DNA from: Lates calcarifer
Lineage: Eukaryota; Chordata; Actinopteri; Centropomidae
DNA length: 64,000 nucleotides
Assembly: GCF_001640805.2 (NCBI RefSeq)
Contig: NC_066848.1
Coordinates: 24,136,512-24,200,511, forward strand
Direction: 5' to 3'
The notes beneath the pieces are model-generated. The model was not told the origin of the DNA. It saw only the letters and a program-made list of their open reading frames with translations, and ran no database searches. Made by a program: the position numbers and the translations under genes. Numbering within the stretch: the first letter of the stretch is position 1; every line of letters begins with the position of its first letter. Positions 1 through 10,760 of this stretch are shown here, in pieces.

Positions 1-690
1 TTAGCATACAGAGTCGCGGACACAGTGATTACAGGCTGACAGGCGACTTACACGCCCCCTGCAAAGAGCTGAACATGTCTTCATTTTATTTTTTCCCCCC
101 CTTTCCTCTGTCCTTCTATGGCCTGGAGCAGCTGATACAAGGGTTTCTAATAGAGTAGAACACACGAGAGATGGGGCGAGGGGAGCTTTAATAATGAATG
201 GATGACATTGGTGATGGGAGAAAGAGAGGCAGAAAGTAAAACAGAGCAAGAGAGAGAGAGAGAGAGAGCGAGCTTTGATTAAATGTTTTTTGTGGAGCAT
301 TTTAACGTCAAAAATCAAGTCAATAAGAACAAAATTTATGATGAGACATTAGCAGTGTTACTGTGAGCAGACAGTCATCAGTGAGGTTGGCAGCCTCTAC
401 TAAATGCTATACTGTATTTTGTGTTGTGTGACACTGTGTGGGATTTAGTAGGAAAAATTGTGGATTTTTATTTTTACAACACAAAGGGGGATTGTTTTGT
501 GGCACAAACAAGGAAAAAAGATGCTCTTTTCTAGTGCAAACACAGCTTAAATTTTTTGGAGGATCACTCACAAGTAAGTGCCAGCATCCACATCCAGGGC
601 AGTAAGGCCATGTTCAGACAGTCACCAGCACTGAGAGCCAAAGATTGTCCATTTCTTTCAGTGAGGCACAGTGAGATGATGCAAAGGGCC
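1..690. other. no gene seen; unique AT-rich DNA with short (GA)n
   Basis: No convincing coding signal. A (GA)11 run lies at about 247-268. The minus-strand open frame covering 1-318 crosses this purine tract and shows no recognisable domain, so I do not call it a gene. Confidence 0.6.
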
Positions 691-851
691 AAACACTGGC
701 CACTGGAAGCCAGAGTACCTGAAGAGAACCCACGCAGGTACAGGGAGAACATGCCATCTCCACACAGAAATGCCCCAGGGTCGAACCGGGGCCCAAACCC
801 AGAACCTTCTTGCTGTGTGGTGACAGTTCCGCTACGCCACTGTGCTGCCAT
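691..851 (-). mobile_element. tRNA-derived SINE fragment (copy 1)
   Basis: Read on the minus strand this begins with a tRNA-like head. A degenerate A box lies near 830-845 and a good B box GGTTCGACCC is the complement of 778-787. It continues into the body shared with the copy at 5737-6065: the stretch around 715-765 (complement of 'acagggagaacatgc') matches 5976-5996 of that copy. The 3' two thirds and the ATGG-type tail are missing, so it is truncated. The tRNA-like boxes are the internal RNA polymerase III promoter of such SINEs. It is not a tRNA gene, because no cloverleaf closes. Confidence 0.7.
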
Positions 852-1096
852 AAAGAATCGTACATGATCAAATTCGGTGAAACTTGCCCCAAAGATGTGA
901 AATCATTCCTAATATTAAAAAATGACGTTATGACGTCTCATGACACTTCAAAACTGATGGAGCTATTACACAAACTGGCCTCCCCGGAGCTTATTTAACG
1001 TTCACTGGTTGTCCTCCTGTCCTACTCACAGAAGGTGAACTCCCCTGACGTTCTTTTAGCAGTAGAGGTTTGGGTTTTGAATCCACTGGCTTGGGC

Positions 1097-1310
1097 TTTT
1101 TTTATGTAATGTTCGCCTCCCATGCCCTCCATGTGTCTCTATGAGTCTGTGAGTAACAGTTGGGGGTAAGTGCCTAGCTCAAGGGCTCAAGTGGTAATGA
1201 GCTGCGTTCTGCTGCTCTAACACTTTCCCCACTTTCTTGTGGGATCGAACCAAAGACCCACAAGCTCATCTCTCTAAACCTAAGGCCACCACTTCTTCCA
1301 CACTGTTTGC
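1097..1310 (-). mobile_element. tRNA-derived SINE relic, second family
   Basis: On the minus strand there is an A-box-like stretch (complement of about 1271-1289) followed by a perfect B box GGTTCGATCCC (complement of 1241-1251). Further along comes a 'GCCCTTGAGCTAGGCACTT' segment (complement of about 1172-1190), which I recognise from the body of a common teleost SINE. Coordinates are approximate because both ends are decayed. It differs from the family at 691 and 5737. Confidence rests on the paired Pol III boxes plus the body motif. Confidence 0.6.
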
Positions 1311-1557
1311 TTGCCTCCTTTTCTTTCTTGTTGCACTGAACTCCAGTTATCTATTCCTGTTTATTTTAAGAATATTCCATTTGTTCATTTGCGCTATTTT
1401 TACGTGTTAAGGATTATTGTGGAGAAATAAATGGTAAAAGGGATGAGTCGGGAGAAGTAGGAAACTGAAGAGAGAAAATGAGAAATTAAGAGATTTGGGA
1501 GAGGAGAAGAATTTGAAAAGAGTGTGTGCATGTTAGAGTGAGATTCAGGAAAAAAAA

Positions 1558-1559
<2 letters not shown>

Positions 1560-1588
<29 letters not shown>
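1560..1588. repeat. (GT)14 microsatellite
   Basis: Uninterrupted GT dinucleotide array preceded by a short A run. Likely length-variable between individuals. Confidence 0.97.
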
Positions 1589-1849
1589 GAGAGGAAGCGG
1601 GGGGTTGTAATGTATTCAGGACAGGCCTGGCCAACCACTGCTATCAAAGGGACCTGCCTGACGAACTGTAATAACTGGAAAATTATTTTGATAGCCTGAA
1701 ACAATCTTGGATATCACAGAACTTTATTAAAATAATATCAAATCAAATTAGCCTGTATCCCCATAATGAATTAAGTAACAGGTTACGCCGATATTAATCT
1801 CCTGGCTGGCTCGCAGGCATGACAGCTCCAGCATTTAATCAGGGCTACT

Positions 1850-1850
<1 letters not shown>

Positions 1851-1894
<44 letters not shown>
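1851..1894. repeat. (CT)22 microsatellite
   Basis: Uninterrupted CT array. One strand is purely pyrimidine, so it has H-DNA (triplex) potential. Confidence 0.97.
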
Positions 1895-1899
<5 letters not shown>

Positions 1900-2116
1900 C
1901 ACAGGAGGGTCTTTTAACACACACATCCAGGAGAAATCCTCAGCAAGCCGACAGCCCTGTAGCTGTGTGGCGGTTAAGTGAGGAAGGCTTCAAAAGACAC
2001 GCACTCTCTCTCTCTCCCCCTCTAAATAAGGAGGGTGATTTTGCCCCAATACCCCTCCCCAACTTGTCACTCGCCCCCGGTGAGGTTATTCAAGAGCAGA
2101 GGAATCAGTGTCTCAG

Positions 2117-2146
2117 ATGTGTGTGTGTGTGTGTGTGTGTGTGTGT
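2117..2146. repeat. (GT)n microsatellite
   Basis: About 14 uninterrupted GT units. The open frames crossing it on both strands are artefacts of the repeat. Confidence 0.97.
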
Positions 2147-4014
2147 CTATGTCTCCGGAGAGTTGTGATTAGCAGCTGACCCAGAGGGAGAGAAATAAAG
2201 ACCCCTTCCTCACACCTCCCCTTCCTTTGGTTCCCTCCATCCTCATCTTCATGCCAGGCTAAAGTAAATTTAAAGGCATATTCAAACCTATAGTCTGCAA
2301 GTACCATCTTACAAAAATCATTTCTCAGATGATTTAAACAGAGATTTTACCCCCCTGGGGTAAACCAAGAGAATAGCTCTATTAGAAAAAAATACCTAAA
2401 AGCTGCCCTTGGTAAGACTTTATTTGAAAGATACATTTGAAATAGTTGAAATACTTTGGATTTGACCTTTAAACCCAACTTGTTCTCAGGTACGTTGTGG
2501 GTCACATATAGCCAATCACTAATAGTTACTTCCTGGAGAACAATTTCAGTTTACTTCAACAGCACATCTTCAGCTGTGACTGTGGTGCCAAATAATCACA
2601 AATGTTTTGAACTACTCTGCCTTTCTGCCAGTCATATCAAATTAAACTGCTTAACTGAGCTCTGAAATCACTCCCTCATTCACCCATTCACTTCTCCTTA
2701 CATGATAAACACTCAATAGCTCACTGTTTACTGAGCAGTAAAATTATATTTCAGACACCATCATTTTTGCAAAGTCACTGACTGAGTGTATTGTCACATG
2801 ACTGTAATGTTTGCAATAACACATTGCATTGTGGGATTGTTATCAAAAAGTAGTATCTACACCAAATAAGTGTAAAGAAATGACTGAACCACAAAAAAAT
2901 TAATTGGACATGGCTACGTGGGCACTGCCTAAATGGTCCATCTGTTTGATTAAAGGTATGTTCTGCAGGATTTGTTGGTTGCTCAACAACATTCAAAGCT
3001 TTTCAAATAAACAAATTTGTTTAAACTTTGTTTTCTAGTGCATGCGAGTCTTTTAATCTGAGGGTTACTGTTGAATAAAAGATGGAACTTAATAGGACAT
3101 GGTTAGGGGTGAAAATGTACAAAAATATACTGTAAACACAATGTTCAAAACTGGCCCCTCCTCCTGGGCTCAAGACAGAGAGAGGTGGTCGAGTGAGCTA
3201 GAGAATGAACAAAGTTGCAGTTCAACTCTTTTAGTGATGATGCAGAAAGTTTGAAGTTTATAAGTTTTGTGGCTTCCCTCAGATTATCACCTCCCCAAGA
3301 TGAAGAAGGAGCTCAGTGATTGACATTTTGACAGTGATGATGACATCTTCATTCCAGTGGATCATTTCCTCAGACAGTGCTGACTTGCGATTTTCAATTA
3401 CCCAAAACAGAAATATTACAAAAACTTCAAACCCTCTGCATAAATCATGTGCATGGAAGAAGAGCTGTTGAACTGCTCTCCTGTTAGGCCACAGATTCAC
3501 CCCTCATACTTATTTACTTACCTCCACTGTCCTCCCTTTAGAACAAAGACGTGCCCTCTATTGGTCTTAGAGACTGAATAACCACTGGATAAAGACAATG
3601 TCAGCATCAGTCTGTGAGCACCAGACCCAAATCTGTCACAGCAATGTTTGGGAAGGAGGCAAAGTTGTAGACTGGGACACTCCATTCAAATTGTATTCAC
3701 TAATAAAGACAGTGATATGTAGAGCTTTGGAAAAAGTAAGTAAGTATCCTGAGTTATTGACTGATTTTTTTTTTTCTCAGATGTCTTTTCTTGTTTTCTC
3801 TCTGTCTCTCTCAGTCTCTTCATGCACACTCATGAATGGCAACACAGAGGTCAATGCTCACTAATTTGGCTTGGCAGCTCAGTGGTTGCATTTACACATT
3901 TCATTAACATATGCCTCTCATCTGAGTTGTGGTTAGATATAATTTAGCTACACTGCAATTACAACTGGAAGACATCTGAAGACGAACAGTAATTTTACCA
4001 CAGTACCACAATAC

Positions 4015-4490
4015 CACAGTGCATTCAGAAAGTATTCAGACCCCTTTGCGATTTCACATTTTATGTTTGAGCTAAAATAAAGAAAATAGTTTTTCCCCTC
4101 ATCAGTCTAGACTTAAAACTCGATGATGACAATGCAAATGCAAATTTTGACATTTTCGCAAATGTATTCAAGGGGAAAAGCTGAAATATCACATTGACGT
4201 ACGTATTCAGATTCTTTACAATGACACTTGAAATTTAGCTCAGGTTCCTCCCATTTCTCTCATCTTTGAGATGTTTCTACACCTTGACTGGAGTCCACCT
4301 GTGGTAAATTCAACTGATTGGACATGAGGTGGAAAGGAAAGCACCTGTCTATGTAAAAAACTTGCTGCTGCATGGAAGGATCCCAAGAGCACAGTAGCCT
4401 CCATTGATTTGATTTTAGCATAAGGCTGTGACATAACAAAACGTAAAAAAAAGTGAAGGGGTCTGAATACTTTCCAAATGTATTGTATAT
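4015..4490 (+). mobile_element. internally deleted Tc1-like element (MITE-like)
   Basis: A roughly 30-bp inverted terminal pair is visible. The left end at 4017-4046 and the complement of 4458-4487 agree at 26 of 30 positions by eye, both containing AAGTATTCAGACCCCTT. Between them are the typical 5' leader of this Tc1-like family (including the stretch around 4265-4330), a stub of about 40 bp (4364-4405) matching the start of the transposase gene, and then the 3' leader. Nearly the whole transposase is missing, with two deletion joints near 4354-4363 and 4405. It cannot encode its own transposase but retains both ends. Confidence 0.85.
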
Positions 4491-5736
4491 GCAAATTCCA
4501 TTTGTGCAGCTTTTTTTTTTTTTTGATTTCACTGTTTTTTTTTCCAGATCTTGAGGTCAAATAAGTCTTCTTCCAACTCCAAGTAGTTTGAATGATTGGA
4601 TATTTACACTATATCTTGGATTTTTTTTTTTCTTTGCCTGACACAGGCTTTTCAACCCGTTATGCTGAGCCCAGTCTCTCAAGTGCAGAAGAAGAGGTGA
4701 AAAAGGAGAGCCACTGTGCCTCTTATTTGTTCCTTCCACCAGCTCTTCTGATTCCAGTTTCCCCCTTGTCCTCCACCTAAACCCCCCCAGGCTGATATTG
4801 CTGTTGCTTCCCTCTTATCTGTCCCCCGCCTGCTGTCTTTCTTCTGTGTCCCCTCCTTGTTGTTGTGTTTGCCCGGCGGACTGCAGCCCACCTTGGGGTG
4901 GGAGGGAGGGATGGTGGGGACACTAAATCTTTTGATGCAGCCGTTTGTGGTGATAACATCTGAACTTGCCGTGCCTTTGCCAGGCAGCGCTGACAGATGT
5001 AGTAGGACCCTTCCACAGCTTCCAGCTATTGGATATCTATTACTGCTCGTGTTGGGGTGTGTGTGTGTGTGTGTGGTAAGTGTGTGCGCGTGTGCTCAAA
5101 CAAAAGTAGCACACAAGTATCTTTATGAACAAATCTGTCACGAGCATCAGGCTACACATCTACAGTCACACGCGTGCAAATACATACACAAACACACACA
5201 TACACAAAAGGAAAACAAAGTCATGTCACTCATGTTCTCATATTCATATCATATGAACCCATCTTTCCTATTAGAGTCCCAGCACTTAGAGAAGCAATAG
5301 TGAAATACAAAGCATTTTATCTTGCGATCCAGGTACATTTATTCCTTCATGTCAGGGCGTGTATGTCCTTGAACTTCTGCACTTGGCGCACACACACACA
5401 CACACAATTTGAGCTTGGTGCAGATTCCCTTTTTATGGTCTCATAGAATGACATGTTTGGTCTAGAAATAGAGCGAAGAAATCAAGTGACAAAAACCTCA
5501 CAAAGTGATGCATTTCCTAAGGGTCTTTGCACCCATATGGCAACACGCCTCAATGATGGCATAAGGTCTGGATTTATGTGGGATGAAATAACCAGCCTTA
5601 CACTTGGAACAACACTGACTTCTGTAATTGAAAAGCATCTGATTCAGCTACACAAAGCAGGTGATGAAGTGGGACATCTCTTCTTCTAAATATGAGTTCT
5701 TGTGCGCATGTTCATATGGATATGACTGACGGAGAG
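4491..5736. other. no gene seen; T runs, GC-richer block, CA/GT arrays
   Basis: Contains T runs at 4510-4524 and 4620-4631, a GC-richer block at about 4780-5040, (GT)n at 5057-5075, CA-rich DNA at 5165-5215 and (CA)8 at 5391-5406. The 147-codon open frame starting at 4857 passes through the GT and CA tracts and is judged spurious. Nothing else is recognisable. Confidence 0.5.
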
Positions 5737-6065
5737 ATCCATCCATCATCTATATCGCTTATCTGTTGCAAGGGTGCTGGAGCCTATCCCAGCTGACATT
5801 GGGTGAGAGGTGAGGTACACCCTGTACGGATCGCCAGTCCATCATAGGACCAACATATACAGACAAACAACCATTCACACTCACATTCACACCTACAGGC
5901 AATTTAGAGTCACCAATCAACCTGCATGTCTTTGGACTGTGGGAGGAAGCCAGAGTACCTGGAGGAAACCCACACAGGTACAGGGAGAACATGCAAACTC
6001 CACATAGAAAAGTCTTCTGATGCACTGTGAGGCAACAACGCTAACCACTGCACCATCATGCCACC
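5737..6065 (-). mobile_element. near full-length tRNA-derived SINE (copy 2), B box deleted
   Basis: Read on the minus strand from 6065 there is an excellent A box (TGGTGCAGTGGTTAGC, complement of 6040-6055). The long conserved body follows (5765-6000), including the stretch complementary to 'ctttggactgtgggagga'. It ends in an ATGGATGGAT-type tail, complement of 5737-5752. That tail resembles the 3' repeat of RTE-type LINEs, which probably mobilised the family (inference). Compared with copy 1 at 691-851, the segment holding the B box is missing around 6005-6030, so this copy should not be a competent Pol III template. Confidence 0.8.
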
Positions 6066-6169
6066 CTGATGAAGAGATGTTGTGTCTTTATCCATGACTG
6101 TTTCAGAACTTTAACCGTGGTTTGTATTATTGTTTCCATGACAATAAGGGTCCCCTCATCTCAAGGAAG

Positions 6170-6480
6170 ATTAGGGTACGCATTTTAATCCAAACTACGA
6201 TTTTTCCCTAAACTTAACGCAAGTTAAGTAGTGAACCATGATCGTTCAATAACTTAATTTTGTGATTATTATTGTAACCATGGCGATGAAGGTCTGGTAT
6301 GACCATTACAACCAAGGTCTGGTGCACATGCCACAGCTGGAGCTCTATTTCAGGAGACACTCCTATGGATTTTATCAGTGGATAGGGACAAATGACCTAT
6401 GTGGTTCTTCAGGTTGGAAGACCAACAGATATGCACTGGTGTATATGTCTGCTGCTTCCTCCAATTGGGGGTTGAGTCAC
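6170..6480 (-). repeat. dispersed repeat of unknown class
   Basis: The stretch 6183-6240 is related, in opposite orientation, to 37945-38005; both carry the equivalent of 'agggaaagatcatggtttgg' with substitutions. The stretch 6270-6300 (gtaaccatggcgatgaagg) recurs with changes at 51543-51575. I recall both blocks as an interspersed teleost repeat but cannot assign a class. Boundaries are approximate. Confidence 0.5.
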
Positions 6481-7159
6481 ATCTGAGACAAATATGGCCT
6501 ATACTTGTTCACCTCAAGCCTGTTCATGATCAACTCCACTTTTGTTGTTGGGTTCAAGAGCATGAACTTCACAGTGTTAAATGAAATCTTTAGTGGCCTC
6601 AGTCAAAATTTTTGACTTTGCTCTTTAACAACAGGGGTGAACATGTAATCTGGCTATGTAATCTGGTACTTACTGTAGGGCAAATAGAAACAATAAGAGT
6701 CTGAGTCTGTTATTTTAGTTATATTTTAGTTTAGTGTGATGTTTTCAGAGAAATTTACTTTATAGAACCCACTTAGTTTGAATTAAACATGAAGAAAATA
6801 TAATAATACAAATGATTTAAAATGCTTGAGTTTCATCACCATGAAATCCCCGAAAGCCTGAGCAGTATGCAGAGTTTAGGGAAACCTTTTTTTGTACTGA
6901 ACTCATTTAAAAGCTGCAGAAATAAAAATGTGTTCTGTGCTCTTCATTTCAGGAATGTAACAAGTGCAAAACTCCAAACGCCTGGGTAAGAACTTAATTG
7001 TGATAACTGATTTTTAATAATAATAATAAAATAGTGTGATATTATATTATTCAGACAATGAGAAATATCACAGAAGACAGTATCAGTATAATATCTATAT
7101 TAGCATCATAGTATCCTTTAGCCACACACACACAAACACACACAGATAAAAAAGAATTG
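6481..7159. other. no gene seen
   Basis: AT-rich unique DNA, with a short (TAA)n patch near 7015-7030 and short CA runs near 7121-7145. No coding or RNA signal recognised. Confidence 0.55.
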
Positions 7160-7320
7160 CTGGTTCCAAATCACCATCTAGCCCACTTTAAGCATCTCCC
7201 GCCCCTGTGCTTCACCCAGGCGGCATCATGCGAACAATGGGCTAATGAGATTTAAGGATAGGGGCCTGAGCGGCTGCCAAATTACTGCCAGCCAAGAGAA
7301 AATCTTCCCCCAGCCTCCTC
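7160..7320. promoter_or_regulatory. candidate regulatory block
   Basis: A GC-richer, complex stretch in AT-rich surroundings, with a homeodomain-like GCTAATGAG at about 7241-7249. It contains no repeat signature and no open coding frame of note. The only support is local composition and the motif; conservation cannot be assessed here. Confidence 0.2.
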
Positions 7321-7343
7321 TCTCTCTTTTGCCCTCCGCTCCT

Positions 7344-7371
<28 letters not shown>
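7344..7371. repeat. (ATTT)n microsatellite
   Basis: About seven ATTT units directly after a CT-rich tract. Confidence 0.95.
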
Positions 7372-7375
<4 letters not shown>

Positions 7376-8346
7376 CCCACCCATATTTGTCATTCAAACC
7401 AGCTTTAATGGAGAAAGATCTATGCATATGTAAGTGACAGAGCTGGAAGCCCATTACTGGCATTCAGTGGAGCACTGTGGAGAGGCCCTCTCCAGGCTTG
7501 GATTACTGACCATTAGAGCTTATTTCTGCACCGTCTCCAGGCAATTACCCCCCACCCTAACCCCCTCCACGTCCACCCCCAAACACACATACACATATTC
7601 ACACCCTATTCACCTCAGAAACATCTGCATCACCCACTCCCTTGTCCCATCACCCCCTCCTTGTTTTAACCATTTCACATCTTGAAGAGTCACATCTTGG
7701 AGTGTCTCTCACTGTCTGCGTGAATCACACATGCATGTTGTTCAAAGCCCCTTGTCTGCTCCCAGCATGGTGGCCTTGTGGGGGTGGAATGGCGGCGGCA
7801 ATGATGAAGATATTGATGATGATGATGGTTAGGCCAAGTCAGGAGAAAATAGCTCCCGCTGTGTACACGCACACCTGTAATTAATGTTGTCACCCAGGTT
7901 CCGCTTTCTTTCTAATGAAGCCACTGGAAAAAATGAAATAATGCACGGTGAGGAGTCAAGAAGTGGGTGGATTTGCATTTTGACAGTGGAAACATACAAT
8001 ATGTTTTGGCATGTGTATGTGACATGCGTGTGTGGAGGAGATGGAGAGAGAAGGGAAAGTTTATGGTCTTGGCTTTCTGTAAATTTATTTGGGTGCTTAT
8101 ATAAGTGAAGACGATGCAGTGCAGGTAAGGAAGAAATAGCGTGAAAAGTTGGAGAGGAAAGAATAACGACTTGAACTCAGTATGAGCATGTGTGCTTGTA
8201 TGGGTTTGTGTGTGTGTGTGTGGAGCCAGGTGAAGGCTTTGAGCGAGTTTGAGCTTTGGCCTTATAAGTGTGAGATGCACAGTAACCTAAAGGCTAGTTA
8301 AGATCCACATGACACTGGCCCAACTCCAGCAGCTGTGACCTATCTG

Positions 8347-8348
<2 letters not shown>
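7372..8348. other. no gene seen
   Basis: Mixed unique sequence with a complex, fairly GC-rich part at 7430-7570, a (GAT)n patch at 7800-7828 and a GT run at 8206-8221. The 122-codon minus-strand frame spanning 7912-8280 runs through the GT run and is judged spurious. Confidence 0.5.
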
Positions 8349-8383
<35 letters not shown>

Positions 8384-8428
8384 CCTCATGGGAAAAAAGG
8401 AAAATATTGTTGAGTCGCATGATTTGCA

Positions 8429-8468
<40 letters not shown>
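8349..8468. repeat. paired (CA)n microsatellites
   Basis: Two long CA arrays (8349-8382 and 8430-8468) separated by about 47 bp of unique sequence. Confidence 0.97.
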
Positions 8469-8472
<4 letters not shown>

Positions 8473-9339
8473 TATTAAAACAGGAATAAAGCTTGAGTTG
8501 TAGTTTTGCATTATGGGGTTACAATGTAACAATGTAGCAGCTGAAGCTATGCTATGTAGCTGATGTGCACCTCCCCAAAAATGTCACAGTGTCGGGGGTA
8601 TGGCAGCCACAGATATACCATGGGGAGCCCTCAAGAACTGTAACTGCTTCTGATTTCGCCTACAGGTTTCTGATGCAAGTGAAGATGGTGTTCATAATGA
8701 AGACAACATCAAGTAAGCTGAGGAAAGACTCTGAGAGATCTCCACTGAAAACCTGCTGTCTCTGAATGCACTTAAACACAGTCACCTATTTAGTAATGAA
8801 AGTTACCGGGATGTAACTGTTGTACTGAGTATATCATAGCCCACAGTTGTTCTATAGAAACAACAAGAAGCATGATGCAGTGTGTTCATGTGTAATATAT
8901 CTGTCTACTGTTGCAGTGGTGCCATCAATGGATGGAATTTGACGCTGAACTAAAAATCAATGGCAGGACTCCCATTAACCCCTTGTGTGAAGCACAGATC
9001 TGGCTTAAGATGGTATTGTGTAAAAAAAAACCTGTTGTTGTATTGGCCAGAGGGTCTTAGCAGAGATAAAAAGAAATCCATACAGGTAATTTGAAAATAA
9101 CTGTTCCCGTCACAAGGTCATACTTTTGAAAGGTAAAGTCCTCAAAGACATTACATATACATAGTTCTTGATTTTAATAATAAAGTCACATCCATTAAAT
9201 AGTTATTATGATATTTCAGCCTGGAGGTGTTGGTGTCACTGACTGGCCACTGGCATAGCTAAAAATACACAATAAGAAGACTGCACCGTGCAGATTTGCA
9301 CATTAAAAAAAGAAGAACATTTGACAGGTACTCATTTAT

Positions 9340-9340
<1 letters not shown>
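8469..9340. other. no gene seen
   Basis: Unique AT-rich sequence. The 66-codon frame at 8565-8765 has no recognisable domain and no splice context. Confidence 0.5.

Positions 9341-9374
<34 letters not shown>
9341..9374. repeat. (CA)17 microsatellite
   Basis: Uninterrupted CA array. Confidence 0.97.
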
Positions 9375-9375
<1 letters not shown>

Positions 9376-9483
9376 CATGTTGTGAAGCCAGTCTATCTCT
9401 GATGAAGTCGGCATGATGAAATTACTCCAGTACAAACACATCAAAAGTTGAGCACCTCAATTATTTAAAAGCACAGCAAGTGC

Positions 9484-9610
9484 ATCGTTAAGGACACAGT
9501 AATTATCCTCAATCTTAATGAAGTTTTCATTAAGACATCTGCATTATGCTATCTGTCTCCACAGAGATTTAATATTCCCACTGTAGACAGGTAATGCCTA
9601 TGCTCCAGTC
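9484..9610. promoter_or_regulatory. candidate homeodomain-site cluster
   Basis: A perfect inverted repeat CTTAATGAA / TTCATTAAG (9514-9522 and 9526-9534, 3-bp spacer) presents two back-to-back TAATGA homeodomain core sites. More TAAT/ATTA cores lie nearby (TAATTA at 9500-9505 and others to 9595). The arrangement would suit dimeric homeodomain binding. This is inference from motifs, and AT-rich DNA produces such cores by chance. Confidence 0.25.
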
Positions 9611-10282
9611 ATTTATAATAGAAAAGCATTGTGAACTTATGAAAAGGTGTACTTTTAATCAGAAGCTGACAAAGGAGGGATTTGAGGTCCAAAAGGAGTT
9701 TAATTTCACTGCTATTCATTTTTAAGTGTTTTTTTTTCTAATTGAATCATCATTGTTCATTTGGTAGTTGACATAACAGGAAAAGTGAAATTATGATAAC
9801 ATTGTTAGACTCATTCAGTGGTACAGGACGGATATTTCATTTCACTGTTTGAGGAGGGGGTGCTGTGGGGACATACTGTAAAGTAATGTAGAGCAAACCC
9901 TCATTACTCCTATATGTATTGGACAATTGATAAGTGAATAACTTAAGGGTTGTATCAGCATGTTCAAATATTTTAAATAAACTTACCTGAGAATCGGTGA
10001 CTCTGTCTGTCCCTGCCTCTCTGCATCCAGCTGTGTTCTCTGTGTTGTCTTTATCTAATGGCACCATTATGAAACGTTTCCATTAGCACATCATTCCTTT
10101 CATATGAAGATGTTATCAAATTGCCTTTGATATTACTGGGGTCTTTCTACTTGGCGTTTCAGTGCACTGAAAAATGACTGGATGTCTGTTTTTCTTTTCT
10201 CTGCCATTTTAACTGTCCTGGCGGGCTGACAAACAGATGTGCATGTACGCGCACCCACGCTGCCAGGAGGCAGACACCCTCT
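9611..10282. other. no gene seen
   Basis: AT-rich unique DNA; a T run lies at 9730-9737. No coding or repeat signal recognised. Confidence 0.55.
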
Positions 10283-10760
10283 GCACTTCTAAGAGTAGGC
10301 TTAAAACTTTCCTCTTTGATAAAGCTTATGGCTAGGGCTGGCTCAAGCTTGCCTGAATCATCTACTAGCTATGCTGCTGTAGGACTAGACTGCCCATGAT
10401 GGGACTTTCTGCAGGAGAAAGCAGAAAGGAGTCTGGATTTGTGATCACAAGCAACCTACTGCCCCCAAGATCCTGCTCAATATACATTATTGCTATTATT
10501 ATCATTGTTAACTCACTCTCTCTCAAACCCACCGGTCGAGGCAGATGTGTGCCTACCCTGAGGCTGATTCTGCTCAAGGTTCACAAGCCTCTTAAAGGAA
10601 GTTTTTCCTTGCCACCGTCACCAGGTGCTTGTTCATGGTGGGAACTGTAAATAATAATGTAAAGAGTACACAGTCCAGACCTGCTGTATACGAAAAGAGC
10701 CCTGAGATAACGTCTGTTGTGAACTGGCACTACATAAATAAAGCTGACTTGACTTGACTC
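10283..10760 (+). mobile_element. LINE 3' end (C-terminus plus 3' UTR/tail)
   Basis: The start encodes the final residues of a LINE reverse transcriptase protein, SRLKTFLFDKAYG then stop, at 10294-10335. It continues into the 3' UTR I recognise from an abundant teleost LINE: AACCCACCGGTCGAGGCAG near 10527-10545 and GGAAGTTTTTCCTTGCCACC near 10598-10617. It ends with GGCACTACATAAATAAAGC and a short TTGAC repeat tail at 10745-10758. It is strongly 5'-truncated, as is usual for LINE insertions. The family is probably L2/CR1-like, but I cannot settle the exact clade. Related tails are at 23755-24015 and 62900-63075. Confidence 0.75.

Larger units (their letters stand above)
1311..4014. other. no gene seen; unique DNA plus the GT/CT arrays listed
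   Basis: Apart from the three microsatellites, this stretch is AT-rich unique sequence. The open frames are 60-90 codons, on both strands, with no domain or splice context. A short T-rich run followed by CAG at 3765-3780 resembles a splice acceptor, but no coding frame follows. Confidence 0.5.

Noticed and set aside
1241..1289. tRNA gene suggested by B box GGTTCGATCCC
   Set aside because: No acceptor stem or full cloverleaf; downstream body matches a SINE.
4857..5300. 147-codon plus-strand frame
   Set aside because: It crosses GT and CA tracts, has a low-complexity C-terminal half rich in Cys/Val and His/Thr, and no domain or splice context.
8349..8468. CRISPR-like repeat and spacer pattern
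   Set aside because: Two CA microsatellites separated by unique DNA, not direct repeats with regular spacers.
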